Shown here piece after piece: positions 44,783 through 58,396 of a DNA stretch of 64,000 nt. How positions within the stretch are numbered: position 1 is the first letter of the stretch; each line of letters starts with the position of its first letter. The stretch spans positions 33,367,611-33,431,610 of the forward strand of contig CM056592.1 in assembly GCA_029721435.1 (NCBI GenBank), in the 5' to 3' direction. Under the pieces are notes generated by a model. It had not been told where the DNA came from, did not search any database, and was given only the letters and a program-made list of their open reading frames with translations. The translations under genes and the position numbers were made by a program. This stretch comes from Gymnothorax reevesii. Taxonomy: Eukaryota; Chordata; Actinopteri; Anguilliformes; Muraenidae.

Positions 44783-46706
44783 CATCCCCAGAGTTAACTT
44801 AATAAAATGCAATTCCAATTACAAAAAGGTCAATGGATACGTGTTTAATTAACCGGAGCCCTTTTAAATGCTTGCTGGATAGAATTCTTTGAAAGATGCA
44901 CAATGTCTGCGTACTTTGAAAGCTTTCACTGGGGAGAGCTGACATCAATATTTAACAACAAGGAAAGCATATTAATTAATGGATAAGTTTGGATAAATGC
45001 TACATTAAAGCAGCATTTAACTTACTCAAGAGACATTTGTTTTTCCCATGACAAAAAGAGACACAATGTGATCTCTCTTTTATCTTACATCATTACAATA
45101 TCAACAGAAACACCATAATTGCATTAAAACTAATGAATTCCATTATGTGCTCTGAAAGGCAATTTCCACTGCTTTCACCACTGCGCAATGGATGAAAGCC
45201 TCCTGACAGAAACACAAAACAGATCACTGGAGTCTCTGTCCTGACTCAAACCCAACAGTGTAAAACTTAAGAGTCTAAAAGATCTCTGCATCCACACTCA
45301 AGCTGGACAGGTATGCCAGTGTACCGACTGACGCGGAACCATTACTTACATTGCCGTGTGGAAGAATGTGATATGCAACCTGCAAAATTTTTGATTTATT
45401 TATCTTTTTCACCTGCTCTTACTGCCACACATTGCCGTGAAATGTTCTGGCCAATCACACAAACGCATCCTGCCCGCGGGCTGCCTATAGCCAAGGGCTC
45501 CGCCTCCACGCAAGTCAGGGGTAGCTGAAACAACAACACAACAATTTATGCTATTACTCTTATTGTTCGCCTAATCTAGTGACACTTCCACTTTGTGTTA
45601 TTTTGAAATTTTACCTCCATTTTAGAGAATTAGTGCAGTTACTTTGTTCTTCATCATCAGCGTTATGACCTGCTCACTGGACAAACATTAAGCATTGGTT
45701 GCACAGCTTGCCCTGTGAGAGGATGCTAGCACAACTAGTGGCAACAAAAAGCGCTATTAAATTAGGAGTGTTTTTTGTTTTGAGCATCATCTTTTGACCA
45801 ACTCACAATGCTGTGACGCCAACGACAATTTTCTGCTATTAAACAAGACGTCTTCATCGGCGGTAAGAGGCACAAAACAAGCAAAAAAAAGTCGCCTCAG
45901 TCTTCTAGAAGTGCTGAGTTTGCCAACTATAAAGCAATGCTTAGTGCACCTTCTCCTGTAAGATTGTTCAGCATCATTTCATGCTCCTGCGGCAGGGAGA
46001 GTCTCGAGATCTGTTGCAAAAGCACACTTTCTTGGCACGGATAAAGCCGCTTAAAAAACAGTGTAGTTACTCACCTATTGCAATTACCTTATGGTTCCAT
46101 GCCAATTTTTTCTTTTCCAGTTAAGTGCAATTGTATTTGTACATTTCTGGTTAAATGCCCATCTGCTGATTTACAACACTGTGAAAGATAAACGCATTGA
46201 AAATTAGACTGAGAGGCATATTTATTTGAGGAAATGTTTACTCCAGACCTATGCTTTGTTCCATTTGGTGTTTTTGAATATTGTATTTTGCAGTATAATA
46301 GCTGCAATTGCTCTTTTTTTTTGAGGAGACAACATGTTTATGTGTCACGTTTGCAGAGCTTGAAGTTGTCAAAGTTACAGTTTTACTGTTAATTTGTTTA
46401 TTCTTAAGTTCAATAAAGATGTGATTTCATATCATGCCAGTTCATTTGTTGTTGACATATAAAATCATATCATTTTTACTCAAGGGATGAAAATCACATT
46501 TCCAAACTTTGCTGCCAGTGGATCTGCTGCTATTTTTGCCAAATTCCTGCGTATAATTGGCCAATGTCAAAGGAGATCAATGCTATGAGTCAGATTGTGC
46601 CTTTCCGATAAACACAGGAACTGATAGGTTACTCTGTGCCAGCAACGTAATGCCAGATCAGGTGCACAATGTACAGCTTTGCTTTACTTTAAACAAATGA
46701 GATTAT
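44783..46706. other. Unassigned DNA
   Basis: No gene was recognised. AATAAA at 46411-46416 is a possible plus-strand polyadenylation signal, but no coding region precedes it. Confidence 0.5.
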
Positions 46707-48083
46707 GGCCCGTATTCAGAAACGACACTCACACTAATTGAGTGTGAGTGAGTACTAACACTTATTTAGCATAACCTGACACTAACTGAGTCAGAGGTTG
46801 CCCTAACACTCATTTGCTTTCAGAGACCAAACTCACACTGAAAATAGCATCTCTTTCTGAGTGAAGGTTGAATGCAGGGAACACCTCCTTTGAGCCGCAC
46901 TAACTTAAGCCGATATTTTGTTGTCATGGCTTTCAGGTGGTTACAAACATTAGAAACTCTGGATCATTTACAGCCACGTGCTTGACGCAATCACAACTAC
47001 GCAAATTTTAACTATAATGATGATAACGATGCCGGTAACTTGCTGACTGACCACCTGGTTTCAGTGTTTACGAACTGCACTGTGGTGAACTTGAGGTTAG
47101 CATTCGTGTACCCACCAGTGGCTGCTGGTGAACTGGCAATAGGGGAAGCTCAAAACCATCCCTTAAAAATAATGATTGGACATGACCTGTTTTCAAGCAT
47201 TTGATAAAATTTTATTCACTTGAACTCCAAAAATCCTAATGATTATCATGTGACATAAGTTCTACTTGTTAAGTTGTGAACTGGTGATAGCTTGACCGCA
47301 GTTAGAAAGAGCACTGATAATTATTGCAGTTTTCAATTCATTAAATTACCATTGCAGAAACTTCAAAAACTCTCAACATTATCAGGTGTGGCCAGTTTTC
47401 ATTAATGACGCATATCTGTCAACTCTTCCGTATTTGGATTTCTCGCGCTTTTCTTTACTCATGGGCTAAATAATTCTGCGCTCAGCGGCTCGTGGGGCGC
47501 GTGTGGATTGGTCTGCGAGGCTCATGTAGCTGTAAGTCACGAGAATCCATTCTTTTCTACATCCTAAATTGCTGAATGTAGACGGAAATGTCTGGCGCGT
47601 TTCATAGTTTGTTGCTCAGTGAGCCTCGGGGGGCCGTCCTGCACCTCTGCGAGCCACTCGACCACAGAATTTATGAGGACATGCTGATATTTACGTCGTC
47701 ATTTATGTGCAAAAGAAATGCATCAATTTTGTGAAGCAATGTATAACAACGCTATTAAAATACATTTCATTGTCGTTTCACCAATTAGTCTGAGAAACTT
47801 TCTAATCAAGAAAAGTGAACTGCGACAGGTTTAGGTCATTCAGCACTGAAGGGTGAGGATTGAGCGTCCCTTTGCAGCGGCCGACGCACCGCCTATGGTA
47901 CCCAGTGCCCACTACTGTCAGTTATGCTCGAGTGGCGTTTGTGAATATCACCTGGCGAGGAGTGGGACCGCTCCCTTGGTTAGAGGTAGGTTGATCACGT
48001 TCTCACACTCCAGTTACATTTCAATCGTACTCTCTATATGGTGAGTGGAGGGTGAGTGTGAGTGCCGTTTCTGAATACGGGCC
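46707..48083. mobile_element. Harbinger-like element, 1377 bp
   Basis: The ends GGCCCGTATTCAGAAACG and complement match for 29 bp with one mismatch (through CACTCACACT). The flanking triplets are TAT and TAA, near the TWA target of Harbinger. A perfect hairpin CTCACACT-AATTG-AGTGTGAG follows the left end. CACTCACACT words recur inside both ends. The middle (47115-47660) changes composition and may hold another insertion. No transposase frame was recognised. Confidence 0.7.
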
Positions 48084-50019
48084 TAAGTCTCCAGAAAAAG
48101 ACTAGATTCCAAAATAGTTGCCTGTAGCATGATCATGCAAACGGAAAACCAGTTTTGTATGCTGAGACTGGTAGCGTGTATCACGATGCAAATATTTCAA
48201 CGCCATCCTCTGCAAGGTGTGGACATTTCATCACGATTCCTCAAATTTGACAATGATGCTGAAAAGCAAGTCATTATGCCTAATGTTGTGGTGGCTGTGC
48301 AGTACAATGATTTATATTTGCATAGATACCTGGTGAAAATACTAGGGAAGGGTTTTTCAAAAAAAAAAAAAAATCACATCTTAATTTGCAAAACTACTTG
48401 CCACCATTATTGACAACAATGGCACAAAGCTTAAATTTTTTGTAGTCAACAATTATGCTCAAGCAACAAATTAAAATTGACATTTGACAGCGTAGGAGCA
48501 AAGACCTTGTAAACATGACATTTAACACCAGGAAAAATTCCATTAATGTTAATGGCTAGTCTGTTTTGATCAAAACATATTTAAATGAAGCTCTAGCAGA
48601 AGTTCAGGCAGGATACATGTCATCGCCAGTTTATTTCCATTCAATCTGCTTTCACCCCTAATGCATGTTTTCATTTTAGCTGTGATCATGCAGGGCTGGC
48701 AATTGAGTCATCAGCTGATTTCATCCGTCCAATAACACTGCGACACATCTATGCTATCGGCCTATCCTCTTGGTGCCGTCTTTTTAAATATGACTCTCTC
48801 TGCTTCTAATACACGCAGGCTGCCATCGCGCGCCCCCTCCACCATCACCGCCCAGCCTTTGCAGGCTCATCTGCTACATCTTCATCAGCCGCCAACACCA
48901 CCAGTGTCCGGACTCCATGGGGGGCTCCACTCCAGAGGCACCACAAATGCGAAATCTCCCTGTCGAGTCCGAGCGCCGAAGACTTGAAGGTTATCATCAC
49001 AGCCATTAATCTGCTCAGTCTGTAATTTGCAATAACTGTTCACCTCTACCAATTCAATGGTCTGTCCTGAGTGACATACTGTATATTTGCTTCAAGTTCT
49101 TCGCCTATTTTAGAGCTTAAGTGCACATTTTTCAGGAATTTCCCATGACACCCAAATGAAGATTACTTTTTTTTTTTGCTTTGAGTAATTGAATTCAGAT
49201 ATGAACATAAATTACCTGGGTCTGTTATGTTATGATGAAAAAGGGTGCTTGTGTGTTCTTGTTGACTTGACTAACTTCATGGTTCAAGGGAAATGCTGTA
49301 AACTTGAAGATTTTCATGAAAAAACGTTACAACATAATACTTAGCTCAAAAGTGGAAAAATACTTAGCTCTACATGAGGATGCACCTTGAGTACAATAAT
49401 CTGCATTGGAGGACAATTCTCCAAGGTCCTAAGGTGGCGTTAACACAAGTGAGTTGCATTTTCTTCATCTGACAAAGTTGCCTGTTTGCTCTGGCAGTAA
49501 CACACTGGTTTAAATGGTAATAGCAGCAGCAGATCTGATTGGCCCTAATGGAACTAAACGTACACCACACCCACAGGTAATTAATTTGACTTCGTTCAAC
49601 CCTTTTGACAACGGTGCCACAGCTGTGCTATCACCCCTTGAAACAAAATTACCGAACAGGAGTAAGACATGCCTAGTTTTGATCTGCAATACTGACTGCA
49701 TGGAGGTAGTCAGAACAGGGCCCAAGATGTTGTCACACTAATTTGAGCTGGGGTCAGGGGGAGGTCATGGAAACAAGTTGGACTCTCCTTAGTCCTTAGA
49801 AACCCTGGAAAATTCATTATATGCTCCATTTGTTTTTTTGATTCGGTATTCTTACTCACAATAGATGACACAACTTGGATGAGCATTAGTTTTATCATTA
49901 TGAAGATTCCTGGCTTCATTCCACAAATTGTTGTCCTTGTAATTTTACAGGTGTGAATTAGACAAACAGTATTGAATATCTCCTCAATCTAATTTAGGCA
50001 TCAGCACAACCCAAAGATG
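48084..50019. other. Unassigned DNA around a candidate exon
   Basis: No gene was recognised except for the candidate exon at 48819-48989. An A-run lies at 48359-48373. Confidence 0.4.
48819..48989 (+). other. Candidate 171-bp host exon
   Basis: A pyrimidine-rich tract with a TCTAAT branch-like word leads to ACACGCAG|GC. After 57 open codons the frame meets AAG|GTTATC. Length is a multiple of three. The block is markedly more GC-rich than its surroundings. The frame reads SSATSSSAANTTSV, then CEISLSSPSAEDLK, a low-complexity to charged peptide I cannot place. The frame shifted by one is also open, so composition alone could explain it. Confidence 0.25.
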
Positions 50020-50263
50020 TACAGCACAACTGAATTCCCTGCAGGCTACTGTTGAAAGCTGAACACGGTAACCAGACTTTCTGCAAACTTCTGCAGGAAG
50101 CTGCACAGTGTAACCAGACTTTCAGCAGAATACTACAGGAAGCTGACCACTGCCACACAGTTCTCAGCAGGCTACTGTTAGAAGCTGAACAATGCAACAT
50201 GACTCTCAACAGGCTGCTGCAGGAAACTATCCATTGCTGCCCTACTTTCAGCAGACTGTTATA
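50020..50263 (+). repeat. 42-bp minisatellite, coding-like on both strands
   Basis: About five diverged units of the form CTGCAGGAAGCTGCACAGTG then AACCAGACTTTCAGCAG repeat every ~42 bp. The period is a multiple of three, so frames stay open on both strands (70 and 71 codons). The plus frame repeats LLQEA-x-x-C-x-x-T-F-SR. Related units continue at 50544-50700 beyond a MITE insertion. I regard the frame as a repeat artefact. Confidence 0.8.
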
Positions 50264-50543
50264 GGAAGTTGGGTAACACTTTACTTGAAGGTGTCGTCAT
50301 AAGAGTGACATGACACAGTCATGAACGTGTCATAAACGTTATGTAAATGTCATAAACTTTGTCATTACGTGTCATTCGGTTTTTGAGATGACAAGTAGAC
50401 ATTGTTTGGGTTGTCTCAATTATGACAGCTTCGTCATAAGTGACATGACACTTTCATGACTGTTAGATGACAGATGTAGCAGTTATGACAGTGTCATGTC
50501 ACTCATATGACAGTACCTTCAAGTAAAGTGTAACCGGCAGTTG
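50264..50543. mobile_element. hAT-like MITE, 264 bp
   Basis: The body 50272-50535 has ends GGTAACACTTTACTTGAAGG and complement (18 of 20 identical). The flanks GGAAGTTG (50264-50271) and GGCAGTTG (50536-50543) match 7 of 8 bases. The interior repeats GTGACATGACA and TCATGA words in both orientations. It interrupts the 42-bp minisatellite and so is younger than the array. Confidence 0.85.
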
Positions 50544-51849
50544 TACAACCCAACCCAATTTTCAGCAGCTACTACAGGAAGACACAGCACAAAAGGACAC
50601 TCAGGTGGCTCCAGCTAGAAGCTGTATATAGCAACACAACTCACTGCTGGCCACTACATGAGGCTGTACAGCACAGCCAAACTCTGCATGAAATATTCAC
50701 ATATAGTCTGTGATTCGCTTCTTCAAGAAATGACTTAATAGGTGTTAACATTCTTGACGAGGATTTGTCATACATTACGGGAGTAACTCAATGGGGAATC
50801 ATAAGGAAGTGGAAGGTTGCGGATCTGTGCTGATCAAATGGCAGTACTATCATAATATTTTTTCTCGAACTCCTTACTCATCTGTGGATAGCAGTTCCTT
50901 GAAGCTTTGAAAATCGCTCCTCCTGCTTGAGTTTCTTATTTCTGGCCGTGCAGAGCCAGTTTTAATGGCACTTCTTGCCTGAATCCATTATCAAGCACAT
51001 TTGTTCAGTTCTCAAAATCACATGGGCTGCTGCATGTTCTGCAGATTCAGCTATAGAGATTAATGTGGCAGAATTTATTTATTTTTTTAAAGTGTAGGAT
51101 GAAATAAGTTTCCGTATAAATAGGAGCACCTGTTGGTCTTCATTCTTTATAGACCAGCCAGGAAATTGCCTCCTCTATTTTTGTGAGGATGTGAAAAAAA
51201 ATCTGTTTCCCTACAGATGCGATGAAAAGTACATTTTGGATGATGCGACATTTACTCGGATAAGAATGATAGATACATGTGACACTTCAGGCTGACCCTT
51301 CACAAAGTTTGACTGCAATTTTGGCAATAACTTTATCAATTTCAATAAATTACACAAAGTAAGCATAAACATTCAGAAGTTCACGCACAACGAATGATTA
51401 AACAGACTGATTAAAGGATTTGGAGATGAAGTGTGTTGATAAATATAAACTTGCAATGAATCTTTTTTTCATTTTCATCTCTAATACTTACTCAAACCAA
51501 ATCTTCAGACATTTCACGAGGTCTCCTCTAATACTAAACAATTGCTTTTTCAGTGTTTGAATTTGTTTTATCAGCTTTTTCTAAAGTTATGAGAATCTGA
51601 AAGGCAGACTGACTATCAATCTGAAGCAGTGCTACTTGTATTTGCATCAGGGAGCTGGGAAGGCATCGGTTGGCCAGAGAAATTTTCGTTGTTGTTGTGG
51701 TCATAAAACTACAAATCTACTTCTCACGATGGCCCATATAGTCTCTTCTTCGCCCCCGTAGTTCCTTCCCTACAGTGCAAAAATGAGTGAAACAACAGTT
51801 CTCACCGCCTCTCCATACATTTCTACCTCACTCCTGACCTTCTTAAGTC
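50544..51849. other. Minisatellite tail, then unassigned DNA
   Basis: 50544-50700 holds degraded units of the 42-bp array. Beyond it nothing was recognised. Confidence 0.5.
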
Positions 51850-52240
51850 ATTGTGCATCAAGTTAATCAGTTTCACGTGCATTACAGCGGATTTCCCCAC
51901 TAATGACACAGAAATCGATTATGACTCGGGAATTCTTAAGCTTGTCTTTACTGAGGGTTTAAAAGCAATGGAATTGCATAAGAACGTTTCAAGTGGTCTT
52001 ATTTCATTAAAACAATTTCAATGATCATGAAACACATGCACTGTTTACAATCCCTGAGTAAAGAGAAGCACGAGAAGTCCGGAGTCATAATCGCTTTCCA
52101 TGTGACTTGTGATGGATATTAATTCTGCAGGAGAATCTCATGAAGCGTTCAATGAATAATTACGGACAACAGCGAATAAGCCTAAAAAAATGCATAAGAC
52201 CTACGCCAAATGCGTGAGACTTGGCGTCTCTGGGATCCGT
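51850..52240. repeat. Foldback repeat, copy 2
   Basis: Homologous to 13659-14085 from AGTCATTGTGCATCAAG to GGGATCCGT, with the same paired inverted arms. Its presence outside the Kolobok-like element shows the unit is dispersed on its own. Confidence 0.75.
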
Positions 52241-54676
52241 CTGCCATATTGTGGCTCTACCTCAGAATATCTGGGCTCGGGGGCGGGATCAGGGAAACAG
52301 GGAACACCTGAGCAAAACGAGAGGGGCAGGGCACAGAAACATGAGACATGAGACAAGCAGTAAGACTTAACGAGCCCATTAAGAGAATGGGCGTGTTCAG
52401 CTTGAGTACCAGTGTAAGATGCAGCGGAGAGGGAGGGGTTAGACTGTTAACAGAAAAGCAAACAAGATCTAGAAAATAGCAAATGTGGGAGATCATGCCA
52501 ATTGACGCCCTATCTAAGTTAGTAAGGATTAACATGTCTTAAGAAACACCTCCCGTGTGACTTAGTAAATGTTAGTAATGAGTAAAAACAATCAAGAAGC
52601 AATGAAGCTTAGAACGGTCCCGGATTCAGAACAGCTGTGAAGGAAGTGGAAACATCACCAGCCAAACCAAAGCAATGAAAGGTGCATCACGCTGGAACCA
52701 AACATGGCATGGAACACGGAACGGAGAGATGGATTCCAACCGGCAGACCGGACCGGAGCTTTAAACAGAGCAAAAACACAACACTGTCTCTCACACCTCT
52801 TCCAGGTTTGAATCACTTTATTTGTGCGTACGGTGTTGGATGTTTCAAGACAACACACATTCTGGGCAAAGTCATGTCCTGACTCATTGTAACTGTCTTA
52901 ATGCAAATTGTGCTATGGTCTGATTTCTACTGCAGTGTGCCTAGGTCTACACATTGAAGTACCCACAAGCACACTGGATCAGTGTTGATATCCGTCCGAC
53001 AGTCAGGACACCTCGACCAGCCCTAACTGTGGCTAGAAACCCCATTGTTAATTTATGACTCCATGGTTAAAGACTCTACGGTTATCAGAGGCCTGATTGG
53101 TGAACCGTTAGGAGCAGAACAAAGCCAATGTTGAGTTTAGCAGCCAGACTTCAGCATGACATGTCATGTGTAGTTTGACTGTAGCCAGGTACTTACGTGG
53201 ACTCTATGTTAGACTGTATTTTGTTGTAATATTTTCCAGTTTTATTAGTACCGGTGCATTTTCTGTAGCTTGATTGATGTTAAATTTGAACTGTGACTGG
53301 TTTTAAATGATCTACCTTACAAATACACTATTTAACTTAAATTGCTAGATTTCTTTGAAAATTGAATTCTCTCTGTTAACATGTAAAGCACCCGTGACAC
53401 AGTTTATACATGCTGAGAAAGGGCATTACTGACACTGGCCCTCTTCAGTTCCTGGGCCCTATCGGACGCACCTAGAGAAAAGGACACCCCCACAATGTTG
53501 GAGGTAATGCAGGCAGCAGGTTAGCCCCTGACTCCTGCACACATCGGGTGGTGTCACATGCAGTGGTGCCAGTTTATAATGTTCAGAGTACAGGCTTAAA
53601 AATACAGGATTCTTATCGCGATCAAGTCTAAATTCTTTGTTGCTACAGATCAAAACAAAATTTGATTTCTTAAAGTTTAAATCATTAAACTGGAGTCAGA
53701 TTAACTGTATGGGATCAAAGATGGCTTCAACTAAATTAATAAAAATATCTTCTTCCCAGCAGGACCAGAGGCACTAATACCTTCAGCCTGCTTGGCTAAA
53801 TACATTAGCGGGTTAGTGAGAGGCTTGCAAATCCCTGCACTGCTCACAAGCAATTTTCAACAATTAATAAATTGTGTAGTGTTTGTCATGGCTTGCCAAA
53901 AGCCTTGGATTATAAGGTCCGAGTAATATCATACTCTGCCTTTTTATGAAATGTAATGCTTCCCAAAATATGAATTTACGGTGAGGACATTTATACCTAA
54001 AGCTTTAAGATATTTTCATATCAATATTAATGTACGTATAAAATCTCTCATATTTCCCATTCATATTTTAACTTTATCAAAGTTCCTGAAATTACATTTC
54101 TCATTACTGCTACCCCACTCAGATGCTCTCGAAGCTATTTTTCTCCATCTATTTAGAATTTGAATCCTGAGGTGTTCATTAGGTGACCAGATGGGGGCTG
54201 CAGGTCAGGCAAGACCTCCCATCAGATTCAGTGAAAATAAATCATTCATGAATTAAAAATCCAGAAGTCTGCATAAATGGCAAATTACATTTACAACAGA
54301 GCACAACTGCAGCTTTCAGGTATGGCGGTAGCAAACAAACTTCACGATTTTCGACTACTAATACGTTAACAATATTAATTCTCTTCTAAGATAAATGGTA
54401 CTGAAACTTCAGACAATAACAACATTAAAGGCAAGAAAGGGTAAAAAAAATAAAAAATAATACACCACTTGACTTGTTTCTATTAAAACACACATTTTGA
54501 TTGCAAAGCCATTTCCAATGATCATTTCATTCATTGTCTATATGAAGACCTAAGGGATCAGAGTGCAAATTCAAAATTTCGAACAAACTTCGAACTTTTT
54601 TGTGATTACATTAATTTAATCTAAGTTAAAATTACTGAAAGGCCACTGGCATTATGACTTAAACTATGCTCTGTAA
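52241..54676. other. Unassigned DNA; first part repeat-like
   Basis: 52250-52880 is purine-rich with GGGACAGG, ACAGGGAACACC and GAACACGGAACGG-type text, as seen in fish LTR blocks, but I found neither borders nor a TATA box. The rest shows nothing. Confidence 0.35.
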
Positions 54677-54880
54677 CCCTTACAGCGCTAAATGCAGCTA
54701 TTGTCGCTCAACGATGTAAGATATCCGAATCAAAGCTGTTGCAACCCTGTCATGTGGTAACTTGTTTAAAAGAGCTCGAAGCTCTTTTAAACAATTTGCC
54801 ACATGATAGGTTTTCAACAGCACAAGATAACTAAATTCATATTTATAAAAAAAAAGTGATATCAGCGCTCTAAGGTTTAA
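54677..54880. mobile_element. Palindromic TTAA-type MITE, copy 4
   Basis: The ends CCCTTACAGCGCTAAATGC and complement CCTTAGAGCGCTGATATC frame the hairpin core (ACTTGTTTAAAAGAGCTC and complement around 54779). TTAA lies at 54877-54880. The left flank is TGTAA. This is one of the two copies with both core arms intact. Confidence 0.8.
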
Positions 54881-57800
54881 TGTGATTTTGAAGAAATCTT
54901 TACCATTTGACTTAGGCTCTCGTAGCAGTCCGGCTAGTTGTAGTCATATCAACCTGGTTGTGGGCCTATCTGGTCATATCTGAATGCTGTTTCTCACATC
55001 CTTAACCCGGGGCTCAGGGGTGAAGACAGTCTTGCCAATCAGGGGCACTAGGTATTCATTCAGTTACCTGAGATATATGGAAACCTGGGCTGGATTTGGA
55101 TTCAAGGACCAGATTTGAGGATCCCTGTTCGAAGGTGTACCCTGAAGGGTCAGTGGAGTTATGAATAAAGGCCTTGTTAACAGATCTCGGGCTCATTTGT
55201 CAAAGCCATCTTTCAAGAATTGCAGGCTCGTTCGTGGTCAGCAAGTCTCACAACCATGAGATGCCTCCTCCGTGCCAACAATCTCTTCTGCAGGGCTGCA
55301 GGAAGGAAGTCTCGACTGAACACAAGAATCAAAGAAGTTTGCCAGGCATTTTCAAAATCACAAATGGAAGAGATCATTTTGATCTTGATTTTCCTTGCTT
55401 GATTTTGAGTGGCTTGCAGAATTTTTGATACTTGCTTTAAAGGACATAGTGCCAGGTAAATAACTGACTTTGCTTATGTAAATATGGTTTGTCATGTGAT
55501 TTGTTGGCCAAGAATGTGAGAATCATGTTTTCAAAGAAAACAGTGACAACGTGGTCACGTGAGTCCATATGGTTGTATGAAAGTAGTTCACTCCAGGTAA
55601 AAAGAAAAGCTGGTTTGCAAAACTGTCGAAGGGAGCTTATTTATTCAACAAAAAAAATTTGCAAGAAGGAGCTTACTCCATGTTTCGAGTGAAGTATCCC
55701 TTTAATATTTACAGTAGCAGTGACTTACATTGTGGGAGGTGCCCAGAATGAACTCTCAGTAAGATATGCACTTCCCTTTGATCTAAATTATTTTCTGTTA
55801 CACTGTTCTGGGAAATATTCCAGGTTATGATTTGGAGAGACTACAGACATTTTATTCCTTTGAACAGCTCTAGATCTATGCATTTGACATTTCTGACCTA
55901 AGACTTCCGCAATTCCTGCAATATAAAGTTATATTTGACCCAATGAACTGAGAGCCAGTGCAAGTTTACCCAGGATAGTCGCCAGATTTTAGAGCTTATT
56001 GCTTCTTTCCTGCGGAGCATAAAAAGGTGTGGAGTTAAAATGGGTGCCGAGACAATTTCCCAAATAGGGTTTCAGACCCTCGGAACCGCCATCGACGGCG
56101 AATGTGCTCTCTCTATGTGTATTAGGAAAACATGGGATCTGCACAGAGATAAGCTTCCTGGGATAAAATACTTGTTTATCCACAAAAATAATAGCAACTG
56201 GTAATGCAGAACTCTATGATGGGCTCTAACCTCATGGTTAAGATACATCAATCAGAACTGTAAAAGAGTCCAATGACACTAAAACATGCGCTGTGTTTCA
56301 CCGAATGGTCTTTCATAATTACTGCAAGTCTACATTTCCGGCATTTCCACAGAGGAGGGTGGTCTCAGGCTCTGCACCTGAAAGTCTGTGCATATTCAGC
56401 ATTTTCATGAAATTACTTCATTATTTACTGACCCAAAGTTTTGGCTCAGAGTAAATTGCCACAAATTATTCATCCTCAATGTTTTGCTAAAAAGTACTAT
56501 CTGCCCTTTGACGCCTTAATTTGGGCATACAATAATGAGCCACTCTTGAAATTAATTTTTGTTTTTGAATTACCACCCCCAAAAACTTGTCTTCAATTTG
56601 TCCGTATTTTGTGTTCAAAAGCGTGATTCTCTGTTAATGCCATACAGTGCATGTTCCAGATCTGACGGAGGATTTTTACTTTCTGTCTTTTATTCAATCT
56701 CACCACTGAACCCAGGCTGCATATGCAGTTTCAGGAAACCCCTGGGGTAGTGATTAGATGACCCCTAACATTAGAAATACCGAGCACTTCCCAGCAGGAC
56801 ACTTCTCTCTATCCGGTCCCAGATGGGAATCGCAGGTGCAGGTGTTGTGCCCAGTGAAGATCTATCATCTGAGGACTCCTCAGGGCTTTAAGATGAAGGG
56901 TTTCATTACATGTTGTTACCGGGAGCGTCATTCATGCTCCGAGCCGCTCGTGTTCATTTCTGTACACGTTTTAAAACACAAGACTTTTGAAGAATTTCAC
57001 AATAACAATTTGAGCGCAAAATCTAGACCCTGGACCCAATCAATTCCATTTGCCCCACATTTCGGGAAGCTCCTCTCAGGTGCTCTTCTGTGCGATATAC
57101 TGCGTGTGCGAGCGTGTGTACGTCTGCTGCATAATGGCTGGCAGTCCATTAAGTAATGGATTTAACTTTTCATTAATGATTTCAATAAATGCAAGTATGT
57201 ATTTGTGAAATTGTGGAAAATAATAAACAATATCCCCACAATGCATGTACGTTTCTGTGTATTAAAAGAATATATAATTTTTCATGGCTTGCAAGTATTT
57301 AGTGCCACAATTTCCATGTCCATTTTGTATGCAACATTTCTGCTAATCTTATTCTTATTGTATAAATATCATTGCTCAACTGTGAATATGGTTGGCAGGT
57401 TTTAAATACACCCAATATTACCTGATTACCTTGCATCTTTTAATCTAATTTTTCTTTGGTGCAACTAATATTGGATGATTCTGTGTATAAATAAAATGAA
57501 TCTAGATATCAACTCAGGATTGCTAATTGTGATTATTGGCATGAAATTCATGATTGCTATCGTACATGTTCTGAATCGCGTGTCCTTTAAAATTTGTTTT
57601 CGAAGTAAGCCTTTTGCAGACAAAACCTGAGCCTGGCAGCCTTAATTAAAGCAGGAGAACCAGATTCCCAGAATGATAGTCTGCATATCAAGTCCTGCTC
57701 ATCTGCCTGTGCATTGAAGGAGAAAATGAACTCCCATCTCTACGGGAACCAGATCCTGCAATTTACCAACCTGATATTCCTCCAACTGAAAGAGAGGACC

Positions 57801-58396
57801 ACGCTCTGAAATGGGAGAAAAGCATCTCTAGTAAAGGTGTTGCTGAGAAACAGAAAACAGCCCTGCTGCGTGCAACTCCATTTACTTCTCAATGGTGCAT
57901 GCGTACCTCTGGTGCATTTACCAAAGAATTATGGGATGTGTCAAACAACTGCCTGCAAAGGAATTATCTGTGAGCACTACACTGTTAGTCTGCTGTTTTG
58001 AAATTCGTGGGAATAATCTGAAGGGTGTTTTGGGTCCGGCAGTGCAGTCGACCTCACCTTCAGGCTTCGTAGTTGAGAGGTAAACATGAGATACACATTT
58101 CTCTTTGAAAACTGTTGATACCAGACACTAAAGCTCTTCGCAGAGTTGTAGTTTTCCAATGCAGAGGAATATCAATATATCAAAGGTCCAGAATGCAACA
58201 GCACAATGAGTCATAAAATACTTTACTTTTTGGGGTTCAGGCAGCAAAGCTTCAGAAACAATACTATTTTATTCAGAATTTATCAGGGGCCCAGGCACCG
58301 AAGCTCCTCGGTCCCCATTACATTATGACATTTTTTCGGATATTAGGAATACAAACATTAGTGATGCTGGATTCCTATTATATTTTTCATGTTATT
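54881..58396. other. Unassigned DNA, 3.5 kb
   Basis: This is the longest stretch with no recognised element. It includes a 132-codon frame at 56758-57156 with no motif. 57420-57790 is AT-rich and repeat-free. It could hold conserved non-coding sequence, which cannot be told from one genome. Confidence 0.5.

Noticed and set aside
46411..46416. AATAAA as a gene polyadenylation site
   Set aside because: No upstream coding sequence or retroposed cDNA features.
50052..50264. 70-codon frame with 14-residue repeats
   Set aside because: The 42-bp repeat period keeps all frames open; no start or splice context of a gene.
52250..52880. Possible LTR block
   Set aside because: Purine-rich LTR-like text but no TG...CA border, TATA box or duplicated target could be found.
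56758..57156. 132-codon frame, longest outside recognised transposons
   Set aside because: No domain, no repeat of protein-like pattern, no splice or promoter context; within reach of chance in 64 kb.
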